From assembly GCF_000786205.1 (NCBI RefSeq), contig NZ_JROH01000004.1, positions 1 to 64,000 of the forward strand: a stretch of 64,000 nucleotides of DNA. Direction: 5' to 3'. Below the pieces are notes generated by a model, which worked only from the letters and a program-made list of their open reading frames with translations, did no database searches and was not told the DNA's origin. A program made the position numbers and the translations under genes. Shown here piece by piece: positions 30,668 to 39,547 of this stretch. Source of the stretch: Sphingomonas sp. 37zxx. Lineage in GTDB: Bacteria > Pseudomonadota > Alphaproteobacteria > Sphingomonadales > Sphingomonadaceae. Positions within the stretch are counted from its first letter, which is position 1; each line of letters begins with the position of its first letter.

Positions 30668-31867
30668 TCAGCGCGTGAAGCAGCCCACCAATTCAACATG
30701 CGTCGACCAGCGGAATTGCCCCACCGGCTGCACCCATTCGAGCCGATAGCCACCTTCGCACAATTTCTTTGCATCCCGCGCGAAGCTGCTGGGATTGCAG
30801 GAAACATAGGCCACGCGCGGTACCTTGCACGTCGCAAGGTTAACCGTCTGTTCGTGCGCGCCGGCGCGTGGTGGATCGAGGATGATCGCGTCGAACCGGT
30901 TCAGCTCTTCGGCGGTCAACGGGCGGCGGAACAGGTCGCGGTGGTCGGCGAATAATTGCCGCTGCACCCGCCCTGCCCCCGCCTTCAGCGCCAACAGCGC
31001 CTCGCGCCCGCCCTCGGCAGCATAGACCCTGGTCGCCGGCTTCATCGCCAGGGCGAAAGTACCCAGCCCCGCGAACAGATCGGCGAGCGTGCGCGGCTCG
31101 CCGATAATCGCGCGCACCGTCTCGACCAGGCTGGCTTCGCCTTCGCGCGTTGCCTGGAGGAATCCCCCCGCAGGCATCGGCACCGCCACCCCGCCAAGCG
31201 TGATCGTCACCGGATCGGGCTCCCAGCGCGCCTCGGGACCATAGCCGTCGTCGATCGACAGCCGCGCCAATTTGTGACGCCGCGAAAAGGCGGTGATCCC
31301 CTCCGCAGCCGCCAACCCTTCGCGAAGCTGTCCCTGCAACACCACGTCGACGCCCTGATCGACTTCGGCCAGATGCACGTCGATCCGGCGCGATTCGGTC
31401 AATTGCGCGCCGAGCAGGCCGCGCAGCGGCGCGAGCACCGCGAACAGCGCCGGCGTAAGCACCCAGCATTCGTCGAGATCGACCAGATGATGGCTCGCCC
31501 CTTGCGTAAAGCCCAGATGCACCTGCCGCCCGCGCCGTTCGGCATGCAGAGTCGCACGGCGACGGGTGCGTGGCGGCGACAGGATCGGCGTGCGGATGTC
31601 GGTCGCCAGCCCCTGCGCCTGCAGCCCGCTTTCGATCCGATCGACCAAGAAACGGGCATAGGCGATGTCGTCGAGATGCTGGAGCTGACACCCGCCGCAC
31701 AATGGAAAGTGGCGGCAGGGCGGCTGTTGGCGGTGCGCGCCCGCGCTGACCGCGCCGTCACTGCCCACGATGTCGCCCGGCGCTGCCATCGCGACATGGC
31801 GGCCAGAGGCAGTGACGCCCTCACCGCGCGCGGCGACTCGGATCACGGGATCGGGTTCTACAGACAT
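30668..31867 (-). CDS. RlmD/TrmA-type 23S rRNA m5U methyltransferase
   Basis: SAM-dependent uridine-5 methyltransferase of 399 residues. A cysteine cluster CRHFPLCGGCQLQHL near residues 50-65, with a further Cys near 135, would bind a 4Fe-4S cluster, as in RlmD. The Rossmann domain shows LADLFAGLGTFAL. The catalytic parts are DAIILDPPRAGA and YVSCNPSSFARD, where the Cys is the nucleophile. A short N-terminal TRAM-like region is present (VAARGEGVTASGRHVAMAAPGD). The ATG at 31867 is inside the end of the preceding gene by ten bases. Whether the target is U1939 or U747 is undetermined. Confidence 0.92.
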   Translation of the reverse strand: MSVEPDPVIRVAARGEGVTASGRHVAMAAPGDIVGSDGAVSAGAHRQQPPCRHFPLCGGCQLQHLDDIAYARFLVDRIESGLQAQGLATDIRTPILSPPRTRRRATLHAERRGRQVHLGFTQGASHHLVDLDECWVLTPALFAVLAPLRGLLGAQLTESRRIDVHLAEVDQGVDVVLQGQLREGLAAAEGITAFSRRHKLARLSIDDGYGPEARWEPDPVTITLGGVAVPMPAGGFLQATREGEASLVETVRAIIGEPRTLADLFAGLGTFALAMKPATRVYAAEGGREALLALKAGAGRVQRQLFADHRDLFRRPLTAEELNRFDAIILDPPRAGAHEQTVNLATCKVPRVAYVSCNPSSFARDAKKLCEGGYRLEWVQPVGQFRWSTHVELVGCFTR

Positions 31868-33237
31868 TCGGCGATCGCTTGGGGAAGGTGCATCGCCAGC
31901 CCATCGGCCACGAACGCCGGTCCTGCAAGGCTTGCCGCGCGCGCATGAAGCCAAACCGCCTCGATCGCCGCCTGCATCGGGTCATGCGATGCCGCGAGGC
32001 GCGCGGCGGCAAGCCCGGCAAGGACATCGCCGGTGCCCGCGGTCGCAAGCCAGGCGGGTGGGTGCGCCACCACTGCGCAGCCATCGGGGGCGGCGATCAC
32101 GGTATCGGCCCCCTTATGCACCACCACCGCGCCGGTTTGCTGCGCCGCCTCGCGAGTCCGATCGAGCTTGTTGCCGGTGCCGGGGCCGAACATTCGGTCA
32201 AACTCGCCGCCATGCGGGGTGAGGATCGTCGGGGCAGCGCGAAGGGCAAGCCGTTCGAGCGACACCAGCGCCAGGGCATCGCCATCCATCACGATGGGAC
32301 AGTGACTTGCCACGACTTCTTCACAAAGATTGCGAGCATCGTCGTCGCGCCCCAGCCCCGGCCCGATCACCGCCGCACCGAGCCTTGGGTCTTCGAGCAG
32401 GCCAGCGACGGCCCCTACCCCGCGCGATACCACCGCGTCGAACGGCACCCGCGCATCGTCCGACGCCAGCGCGACATAGCCCGCCCCGCCACACGCCGCC
32501 GCCTGCGCCGCCAGCCGCGCCGCCCCCGGCATCGCCCCGCCGATCACCAGCACCAGCCCGCGCGTGTATTTGTGATCCCCCGGCAAAGGCCGATGCAGCC
32601 GGGGCCGCGCGATCATTCGCGTCTCGCCAGGAACCGCGATCGCCAATTCGGCCAGGGTGACGTGACCGCAAGCGCCGGCATCGCCGACGACATGGCAGGG
32701 CTTGAGCGCGCCGAGCGCCACCGTGATGTCGGCCCGCGCGCCTTCGCCGGGCGCGGCATCGGCATCGCGGCCCGATGGCACGTCGATCGCGACCACCAGT
32801 TCAGCGGCATCGACCAATAGGCCCAGCCGATCGCGGATCGGTGCGGCGATCGGTCGCGACAGGCCGATGCCGAACAACCCGTCGACCAGCACCGGGCGCG
32901 GCGTGGCGACGTCGAGCGTGGCGACCGGCCCGCGCCAGCGGTCGCGCATCACTCCGGCGGCCCCTGCCCAGCATTGGCCAAGCGCCGCCACGGCAACATC
33001 ATGCCCCCATTCGGCAAGAAACGACGCAACGCCAAAGGCATCGCCGCCATTATTGCCTGGCCCTGCGAGCACCAGCACCGGGCGCGATCGCGCGAACCGC
33101 GCCACTTGTCGCGCCACTGTGCGCGCCGCCTGCTCCATCAATTCGGTCTGCGACGCGCCGGCGGCGAAGCACGCAGTCTCGGCAGCGCGCATCTGCGCAG
33201 CCGTGACGATCGGCGCGCCGGCGAGCGCCGGGTTCAC
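31858..33237 (-). CDS. Bifunctional NAD(P)H-hydrate epimerase / ADP-dependent dehydratase
   Basis: Repairs damaged, hydrated NAD(P)H. The 459 residues fuse an epimerase domain (about 1-210; VLAGPGNNGGDAFGVA and VVAIDVPSGRD) with an ATP/ADP-dependent dehydratase domain (about 215-455; KYTRGLVLVIGG, LTPHGGEFDRM, and catalytic Asp in GTGDVLAGL). This is the Nnr fusion found in most bacteria. The start is a GTG at 33235-33237 overlapping the previous stop. The longer frame (to 33627) is Arg-rich antisense-type sequence and is discounted. Confidence 0.95.
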   Translation of the reverse strand: MNPALAGAPIVTAAQMRAAETACFAAGASQTELMEQAARTVARQVARFARSRPVLVLAGPGNNGGDAFGVASFLAEWGHDVAVAALGQCWAGAAGVMRDRWRGPVATLDVATPRPVLVDGLFGIGLSRPIAAPIRDRLGLLVDAAELVVAIDVPSGRDADAAPGEGARADITVALGALKPCHVVGDAGACGHVTLAELAIAVPGETRMIARPRLHRPLPGDHKYTRGLVLVIGGAMPGAARLAAQAAACGGAGYVALASDDARVPFDAVVSRGVGAVAGLLEDPRLGAAVIGPGLGRDDDARNLCEEVVASHCPIVMDGDALALVSLERLALRAAPTILTPHGGEFDRMFGPGTGNKLDRTREAAQQTGAVVVHKGADTVIAAPDGCAVVAHPPAWLATAGTGDVLAGLAAARLAASHDPMQAAIEAVWLHARAASLAGPAFVADGLAMHLPQAIAECL

Positions 33238-33683
33238 GCGCCGCCGCCCGCGTCGATCACCGCCGGCAGCCGGAATTTGGCATCGCCCACCGTGACTTCG
33301 ATCAAGCCGTCGGCGACGATCGCCACGGTCGCGGGCTGCGCCCCGTCGGCGGCGATCACCCCGCCGCCATCGCTCGCCACCCGCAGCCGGTGAAAGCCGC
33401 CGTCGGGCAAGCGAAGCGTCAGCAATATGCCCTTGGCATCGACGATTCGATCGGCGGTGCAATTGGGCGCGAAGCCCTGTGTGCCCGGCGGCTGGCATAG
33501 AATCCGGCTGTCGGCGGCGCGCGCAACGCGGACCTGTTCCTCGACATTGGCGATCACGGGTTCGTTGGCGATCGGGGGTTCGGCTTCGGAACAAGCGGCC
33601 AATGCCAGCAAGGCAACTGCCCCCCATCGCGCAAAGCGAAGGGGAGCGAAGTCAGGTGCCTTGTCAAATATCCGCATAGACAT
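33234..33683 (-). CDS. Putative lipoprotein of unknown function
   Basis: A 149-residue product. After a 20-residue cytoplasmic-type start, a hydrophobic segment ends in LLALAAC, a lipobox with Cys near residue 32, so the mature protein is probably an outer-membrane lipoprotein. The mature part begins with an acidic, Pro/Ala-rich linker and contains two cysteines (ILCQPP, PNCTAD) and beta-rich repeats. I do not recognise a domain. The start overlaps the end of ilvD by 20 bases; an internal ATG at 33677 is equally possible. It overlaps the epimerase/dehydratase gene by four bases. Confidence 0.75.
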   Translation of the reverse strand: MSMRIFDKAPDFAPLRFARWGAVALLALAACSEAEPPIANEPVIANVEEQVRVARAADSRILCQPPGTQGFAPNCTADRIVDAKGILLTLRLPDGGFHRLRVASDGGGVIAADGAQPATVAIVADGLIEVTVGDAKFRLPAVIDAGGGA

Positions 33684-35397
33684 GGGTTTCGCTCGCCGCC
33701 CCCGGATGGGTGACCGCGCCGCGACTGGCAGGGCCTACGGTCTTGGCATAGCGCCACAATGCCCCCGCCTGATAGTCATTGGTGCGCGGCCGCCATGCCG
33801 CGCGGCGCTCGGCGAGGACCGCTTCGGGTACATCGAGGTCTATCGTCCCCGCTTCGGCATCAATCCGGATGGTGTCGCCATCCTCGACCAGCGCGATCGG
33901 GCCGCATTCGGCGGCTTCGGGGCCGACATGGCCGATGCAAAAGCCGCGCGTGCCGCCCGAAAACCGCCCGTCAGTGATTAGTGCCACCTTTTCGCCCAGC
34001 CCGAGTCCATAGAGCGCGGCGGTGGTCGACAGCATTTCGCGCATGCCGGGACCGCCCTTGGGGCCTTCATAGCGGATGACCAGCACCGATCCCTCGGCGA
34101 TGTCGCGTTGCTCGACCGCGGCAAAGGCGTCCTCCTCGCAATCAAAACAGCGGGCAACGCCCTCGAACTGCAAACGCTGCAGCCCCGCAACCTTCACGAT
34201 CGCGCCATCGGGGGCAAGCGATCCGCGCAGGCCGACGACGCCGCCGGTCGGGGTGATCGGTGTCTTGACGTCGTAAATCACCTTTTGGTCGGGGTTCCAC
34301 GTCACCTGATCGATATTCTCGCCCAGCGTCCGCCCGGTGACGGTGATGCAATTGCCGTCGAGCAATCCCCCCGCCAGCATCGTCTTCATCAGCATATAGA
34401 CGCCGCCGGCAGCGTGCATATCCTTGGCGACATATTTGCCGCCGGGTTTCAGGTCAGCCAGATAAGGCGTTGATTTGAAGGCTTCTGCGACGTCGAACAG
34501 GTCAAAGTCGATCCCGGCCTCGCTCGCCATTGCGGGCAGATGCAGTGCGGCATTGGTCGATCCGCCAGTCGCGGCGACGACACGCGCTGCGTTGACGAAG
34601 GCGGCGCGGGTGGCGATGTCGCGCGGGCGCAGATTGCGCTCGACCAGGGTCATTACCTGCTTGCCGGCCGCGATCGCGATCGCCTCGCGGCTGTCATAGG
34701 GCGCGGGCACCATGTTGGAGTTGGGCAGCGACAGCCCGATCGCCTCGCCGACACAGGCCATCGTGTTGGCGGTGAACTGGCCGCCGCAGGCACCATGACC
34801 GGGACAGGCGACCTTTTCGAGCGCGGTCAATTGTGCGAGCGGGCAATTGCCTGCGGCATATTGGCCCACCGCTTCGAACACATCGACCACGGTTACATCG
34901 CGCTCCTGAAAGCGGCCGGGCAGGATCGAGCCGCCATAAACGAAGATGCCGGGCACGTTGAGGCGAAGCATCGCCATCATCATACCGGGCAGCGATTTGT
35001 CGCAGCCGGCAAAACCCAAAAATGCGTCGTAGCAATGCCCACGCATGCTGAGTTCGATCGAATCGGCAATCACTTCGCGGCTGACCAGCGAGGATTTCAT
35101 CCCCTGATGCCCCATCGCGATCCCGTCGGTTACGGTGATCGTATTGAAGCGGCGCGGCATGCCGCCGCCGTCGATCACGCCCGCGCGCGCGGCATCGGCC
35201 TGGGCATTGAGCGTGGTGTTGCACGGCGCGCTGTCATTGCCCGCGCTGGCGATGCCGACAAAGGGCTGGGCAATATCTTCCTCGCGCAGGCCCATCGCAT
35301 AATAATAGCTGCGATGGGGTGCGCGCTCGGGTCCGAGCGAAACATGGCGGCTTGGCAGCTTCGTCTTGTCGAAGCGCGGGGGGGCTTGGTCAGTCAT
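33664..35397 (-). CDS. ilvD: Dihydroxy-acid dehydratase
   Basis: Iron-sulfur dehydratase forming 2-oxo acids in isoleucine and valine synthesis, also needed for pantothenate. At 577 residues it has the family length. Cluster-ligand cysteines lie in [17 protein letters not shown] and [13 protein letters not shown]. The metal-binding lysine region follows, and the catalytic serine is in [11 protein letters not shown] near the C-terminus. The ATG at 35395-35397 is chosen; the frame opens two codons further. It sits in a run of closely spaced minus-strand genes. Confidence 0.97.
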   Translation of the reverse strand: MTDQAPPRFDKTKLPSRHVSLGPERAPHRSYYYAMGLREEDIAQPFVGIASAGNDSAPCNTTLNAQADAARAGVIDGGGMPRRFNTITVTDGIAMGHQGMKSSLVSREVIADSIELSMRGHCYDAFLGFAGCDKSLPGMMMAMLRLNVPGIFVYGGSILPGRFQERDVTVVDVFEAVGQYAAGNCPLAQLTALEKVACPGHGACGGQFTANTMACVGEAIGLSLPNSNMVPAPYDSREAIAIAAGKQVMTLVERNLRPRDIATRAAFVNAARVVAATGGSTNAALHLPAMASEAGIDFDLFDVAEAFKSTPYLADLKPGGKYVAKDMHAAGGVYMLMKTMLAGGLLDGNCITVTGRTLGENIDQVTWNPDQKVIYDVKTPITPTGGVVGLRGSLAPDGAIVKVAGLQRLQFEGVARCFDCEEDAFAAVEQRDIAEGSVLVIRYEGPKGGPGMREMLSTTAALYGLGLGEKVALITDGRFSGGTRGFCIGHVGPEAAECGPIALVEDGDTIRIDAEAGTIDLDVPEAVLAERRAAWRPRTNDYQAGALWRYAKTVGPASRGAVTHPGAASETHVYADI

Positions 35398-35405
35398 ACG
35401 CAAGC

Positions 35406-36140
35406 CTATTGCGTAGGGGCGGCCCCGAACGCAAGACTGTTACGTGCCTTTTCGATCATCGGTGCCAGCAGATCGCACCAGCGCCGCACCCCGGCGGCAT
35501 CGGCGATCCGATCGTTACATACTTCGATCGAGACACAGGCGATTCCCCTACCCTCGCCATGCCGGTTGAGCGTCGCGTTCAGCGCGCGGCCCGAATAGGG
35601 CGCGTTGTCGCCGGTTTCGATCCCCGCCGCGCGAAGTTCCGCCAGCAGCACCCGCGCGGCGCGGTCGTCGCGATTATAGAGGATGCCCGCCGCCATCGCA
35701 CGCGGATCGCCGCCGGCTTCGAGCTGGCGGGTGAAGCTGTGGATCGCCACCAGCAAGCGGGGGCGGCGCGCGGTGATCTCGCGCGACAATGCCGCATGAT
35801 AGGGCGCATGGAAGCGCGCGATCCGATCGAAGCGGTCGACTCCGACATTGCCGGGCACCGCATACCCATCGCTGATCACGGGCACCAAGGCCGGGTGATC
35901 GGGTTCGCGGTGCAGGTCGATCACCAGCCGCGACACGGTGCCCGACAATGCAGGCGCCGCAAGCCGGACAGCCAATGCCTCGGTCAATGCCGCCGCGCCG
36001 ATGTCGACGGCGATGTGCTTGGCAAGCAACGCGGGCTCGATGCCCAGATCGACGCCATCAGGCACGGTGGCGGAGGCATGGTCGCACAGCAGCATGATGT
36101 CGCTGCTGCCCTCGACGATCGCGACCGGGGGATGGCTCAT
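35406..36140 (-). CDS. N-formylglutamate amidohydrolase family protein
   Basis: Predicted zinc hydrolase releasing formate from N-formylglutamate or a related N-acylated compound. The 244 residues show the family motifs: [12 protein letters not shown] near the start, [25 protein letters not shown], and the metal or catalytic segment VAIHSFTR. The classical enzyme (HutG/HutF route) belongs to histidine degradation, but no hut genes are nearby. Here it lies between a crotonase and ilvD, so the substrate is open. The start overlaps the end of the crotonase gene by four bases. Confidence 0.88.
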   Translation of the reverse strand: MSHPPVAIVEGSSDIMLLCDHASATVPDGVDLGIEPALLAKHIAVDIGAAALTEALAVRLAAPALSGTVSRLVIDLHREPDHPALVPVISDGYAVPGNVGVDRFDRIARFHAPYHAALSREITARRPRLLVAIHSFTRQLEAGGDPRAMAAGILYNRDDRAARVLLAELRAAGIETGDNAPYSGRALNATLNRHGEGRGIACVSIEVCNDRIADAAGVRRWCDLLAPMIEKARNSLAFGAAPTQ

Positions 36141-36868
36141 GGGAAATCGGGCTTTCGTTTCCTCGCGAACGCCGCGAGCCCTTCGGCAAAGGCGGCGGTG
36201 CCGAAGCGGGCGTCGAACGCCGCATCATGCCCCGGATCGGCGGGATGGCGGAGCACGCGCTTGAGCAAGCGCACGGCGGCTGGGGCGTTGGCGGCGATGG
36301 TTCGGCAAAGGCTTTGCGCGGCGGCGAGCGGATCGTCGGCAAGCTGCTCGACCAGGCCGATCCTGAGCGCTTCGGCGGCAGCGATCGGTTGCGCTGCGAA
36401 CAGCATCCGCGCGGCATTGCCCTGTCCTACCCGTTGGGCAAGCCTGGCGACATCGGTGGCGGGGTAGCCGATCCCCAGCCGGGCCGGGGTGGTGGCGAAC
36501 ACTGCATCGGGCGATGCGATCCGCATATCGGCGGCAATCGCCAGCGCGACGCCGGCACCATAGCAGCCGCCGCCGATCGCCGCGATCACCGGCACCGGGC
36601 ATGCCGCCAGCCCCTCGATCGCCGACGCCATCGCGAGGCGAAAACGCGGACGCATCGCGGGGTCGTCGCGAAGGGTTTCGAGTTCGCGAAGATCGGCTCC
36701 CGCGCAGAAACTGTCGCCGCCATGCAGCACCAGTGCGCGGACTACCGGCGAAAGATCGCGGATGGCGGCGGCCAAGTCATCCCAATCGGCGATTCGCATG
36801 GCATTGCGTGCGGCAGGACGGTTCAGCGTAAGCACCGCAATGTGGTCGGTGATCGACAGCGCGATCAT
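36137..36868 (-). CDS. Enoyl-CoA hydratase/isomerase (crotonase) family protein
   Basis: A crotonase-fold protein of 243 residues expected to bind an acyl-CoA. The oxyanion-hole motifs are present (SFCAGADLREL and AIGGGCYGAGVALAIAADMRIAS). The position of the second catalytic glutamate, normally in FGxPE, reads FATTP, so proline replaces it; simple enoyl-CoA hydration is therefore doubtful. Isomerase, thioesterase or dehalogenase-like chemistry is possible. The start is the ATG at 36868 rather than the Arg-rich upstream extension. Confidence 0.85.
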   Translation of the reverse strand: MIALSITDHIAVLTLNRPAARNAMRIADWDDLAAAIRDLSPVVRALVLHGGDSFCAGADLRELETLRDDPAMRPRFRLAMASAIEGLAACPVPVIAAIGGGCYGAGVALAIAADMRIASPDAVFATTPARLGIGYPATDVARLAQRVGQGNAARMLFAAQPIAAAEALRIGLVEQLADDPLAAAQSLCRTIAANAPAAVRLLKRVLRHPADPGHDAAFDARFGTAAFAEGLAAFARKRKPDFP

Positions 36869-37034
36869 ATGGGAACGTCGAGGCGGCACGCTCGCGCGCA
36901 CCGCCCCTCCGCTTTCCCACGGCGTGGCCGTGAGGCGCAGGCCGTTAGCGAACGATACGCTCCCGGCGTAGGATCCGCTTGTCCGGCGAGCGGCACGATA
37001 TGCGCCAACCGGTTAACAGGCTGATACCCGCCGC

Positions 37035-37901
37035 TCACGCCGCCAGCGAGTCGCCGTGGGACAAGCCCTGCCTTCCCGCCAGTGCCGTTTCGAGACACCA
37101 CCATGAATGGGCACGACGAACCGCCTGGGCGGCAGCGGCGCGGTTGGCGGCGCTGTCGAACAGCGCAAAGCAGGTGGCCCCCGATCCCGACATCCGCGCC
37201 AGCGTCACGCCGGGCTGCGCCTGTAGCAATGCGAGGACATCGGCAATTTCAGGGGCCAATGCGAGCGCCGGTGGCTCCAGATCATTGCGTCCGGCGAGTG
37301 CGGCTGCCAGCGGATCGCCAGCGCCGATCGGCCCGTGATCAATCCCGTCCCAGCGCGCGAACACCGCCGCAGTCGATACCGCAACGCCCGGATTGACCAG
37401 CAATGCCGGCAGCGATGCCAGCCCGTCGAGCGGCAGCAAAACTTCGCCGCGCCCGCGCCCGAGCGCCGTTCGGCCGAGCAGACAGGCAGGCACGTCCGAT
37501 CCCAGCGCCTCGGCACAATCCACCAGACGCGGATCATCGATCGGCACCGCCGCAAGCCGTGCCAGCGCGCGCAGCGTCGCCGCCGCATCGGCCGATCCGC
37601 CGCCAATGCCCGACGCCACCGGCAGTCGCTTGTCGAGCAGGATCGCGACCGGCGCGCCATTGGCGACGCGCGCGCGAAACAGCCGCTCGGCGCGCAGCAC
37701 CAGATTGTCGCCCTCGCCCGACAGCCCGGCGGCAAACGGCCCAGTCAGGGTGAGCCCCGGCGCGCCGGCGGGCTCGATCGTCACCACATCGCCATCGGCG
37801 ACGAAGGCGAACAACGTCTCCAGCTCATGATAGCCATCGGGCCGCCGCGCGCGCACGTGCAGCGCCAGGTTCAGCTTGGCGGGTGCCGGTTCGACGATCA
37901 T
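37035..37901 (-). CDS. ispE: 4-diphosphocytidyl-2-C-methyl-D-erythritol kinase
   Basis: GHMP kinase phosphorylating CDP-ME in the MEP pathway of isoprenoid synthesis. The 288-residue form starts MIVEPAPAKLNLALHV, the typical IspE opening. The ATP loop PVASGIGGGSADAAATLRAL and the C-terminal MSGSGATCFALF glycine motif are clear. The open frame continues 119 codons upstream but only reads the TPR gene out of frame. It follows the TPR gene by four bases, so the two are likely co-transcribed. Confidence 0.95.
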   Translation of the reverse strand: MIVEPAPAKLNLALHVRARRPDGYHELETLFAFVADGDVVTIEPAGAPGLTLTGPFAAGLSGEGDNLVLRAERLFRARVANGAPVAILLDKRLPVASGIGGGSADAAATLRALARLAAVPIDDPRLVDCAEALGSDVPACLLGRTALGRGRGEVLLPLDGLASLPALLVNPGVAVSTAAVFARWDGIDHGPIGAGDPLAAALAGRNDLEPPALALAPEIADVLALLQAQPGVTLARMSGSGATCFALFDSAANRAAAAQAVRRAHSWWCLETALAGRQGLSHGDSLAA

Positions 37902-37905
37902 CAGA

Positions 37906-39507
37906 TCAACGCGCTGCGGTTGCCGGGGCGAGCCCATCGGCGAGCTTGGCCGCCAGCCGCTTGGCATCGTCGCCCTCGGCCTGGACCGCAGCGGCGCGCC
38001 AGGCATAGCGCGCCTCATATCGCCGCCCCGTGCGCCAATAGGCATCGCCCAGATGCTCGTTGATCGTGACATCGGCAGGTTCGGCGGCAGCTGCCTGTTC
38101 GAGCAGCGGCAGCCCCTTGTCCCATTGCCCGCGCTGAACATAGGCCCAGCCGAGCGAATCGGTGATCGAGGGGTCATCGGGCCGCATCGCGCTTGCCTGT
38201 TCGAGCAGCGCCTGTCCCTCGGCCAGGTTTTCGCCGCGTTCGACCTGAGCATAGCCAAGGTAATTCAGCGCCACCGGCTCTTGTGGCGCAAGCTCGACCG
38301 CGCGGCGAAGAAAGGGCAGCGCCTCGTCCCAGCGCCCAGCCTGTTCGAGCGCGCCGCCGCGTTGCAGGTTGAGCACCCAATCGGCACCGTCGCCCGCGCG
38401 CGTCATCGCCAGCGCATAGGCTGCGGCGGCATCGGCAAACTGGTTTTGTTCGATCAGCAGGTCGCCATAGGCCTGCGCCGCTTCGGCAGTTGCGCCGGGT
38501 GCCTGTGCAAGCCCTTTGGCCACGGCCAGCGCGCCGGTCGCATCCTCCATGCGCGTCAGCACCGTTACCCGCGCGCTCTTTGCCACGCCGGCAAACGGGC
38601 TTTTGGGCGAAATCATATCGAGCAGCGTCAGGGCGCGGGTGCCCGATCGCTGCTGCGACAGCGTATCGGCGAGCAGCAACCGGGCGCGATCGTCGGCTGG
38701 ATCGAGCAACAAGGCGGTACGGCTGAGCAGAATCGACAGCGGCGACGCTTCCTCGCGCCCAAGATCAGCGGCCAGCCGGGTGAACAGCCGCGACGCACCG
38801 AAGGCAGCACCCGCCTTGACCCCGCGCCCCAGCCGCTCGCGCTGCGCCACCAGCACCGGATCGCTGCCGGCGAGCAGTTCGCGCGCCAGCTTCCCCTGCC
38901 GCTTGCCATGAAACAGCGCCGCCGCGTTCAGCCGCAGGTCGAGGCTGGCCTGGTCATTGCCGAGCAGGGTGCTCAGCGCGTCGGCGGCTACGGCATATTG
39001 CCCCTGCGCGATCAATAGCAGCGCGCGGTTTTCGGCGGCATAGCGGCGGGCGATGATGTTGGCTTCGCTCGGCACCAGTTCGGCGGCGGGATCGGCTGCA
39101 CCCTCTTCAAACGCGACCCAGGCAAGCAGCACCGGCCCGACGAAATCGAGCGGCCCTTGCGACACCTCGACCGCAGCGGCGCGGGCGCCTGCCCAATCGC
39201 GGGCGCGGACTCGATCGGCATAGCGGAGCATCACGGTATCGGCGGGGGCGACCTTTGATCGTTCGAGCACCGACAGCGCGCGGCGCGCCAGATCGATGTC
39301 GCCCACCGCCATACCCTCACGAAACGCGCGGATGGCGATGACTTCGTTGCCAGGATCAGCGGCCAGCGCGATGGCATAGCCACGCGCGGCAATATCGGCG
39401 GCACCGTCAGCAGCGGCGGCGCGGGCACGAACATAGGCGGCAAGGCTGGCGCCGGTCGGCGGGTCGCTGGCTGCGACCGCCGGAGGCACGGCCAGCGCGG
39501 CGAGCAT
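37906..39507 (-). CDS. Tetratricopeptide-repeat protein, probably exported
   Basis: A protein rich in helical repeats, 533 residues from the ATG at 39507. TPR-like units are spread through it and are clearest near the C-terminus (RWDEALPFLRRAVELAPQEP, LGYAQVERGENLAEGQALLEQ, LGDAYWRTGRRYEARYAWRAA). Its role is probably scaffolding in the periplasm or envelope. Oddly, the hydrophobic export-type segment GGAVLTGAAMLAALAVPPAVA begins before this ATG, yet no ATG, GTG or TTG precedes it in frame until deep inside the ETF gene. An ATG at 39543 is in another frame and stops after eight codons. A non-standard start or a frameshift is possible. Confidence 0.8.
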   Translation of the reverse strand: MLAALAVPPAVAASDPPTGASLAAYVRARAAAADGAADIAARGYAIALAADPGNEVIAIRAFREGMAVGDIDLARRALSVLERSKVAPADTVMLRYADRVRARDWAGARAAAVEVSQGPLDFVGPVLLAWVAFEEGAADPAAELVPSEANIIARRYAAENRALLLIAQGQYAVAADALSTLLGNDQASLDLRLNAAALFHGKRQGKLARELLAGSDPVLVAQRERLGRGVKAGAAFGASRLFTRLAADLGREEASPLSILLSRTALLLDPADDRARLLLADTLSQQRSGTRALTLLDMISPKSPFAGVAKSARVTVLTRMEDATGALAVAKGLAQAPGATAEAAQAYGDLLIEQNQFADAAAAYALAMTRAGDGADWVLNLQRGGALEQAGRWDEALPFLRRAVELAPQEPVALNYLGYAQVERGENLAEGQALLEQASAMRPDDPSITDSLGWAYVQRGQWDKGLPLLEQAAAAEPADVTINEHLGDAYWRTGRRYEARYAWRAAAVQAEGDDAKRLAAKLADGLAPATAAR

Positions 39508-39547
39508 TGCCGCGCCGGTCAGGACCGCACCACCGATGATGCCATGC

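Noticed and set aside
31858..33627. 589-codon version of the NAD(P)HX repair gene
   Set aside because: The extra 130 residues are an Arg/Gly-rich out-of-frame reading of the lipoprotein gene; the GTG at 33237 fits the family.
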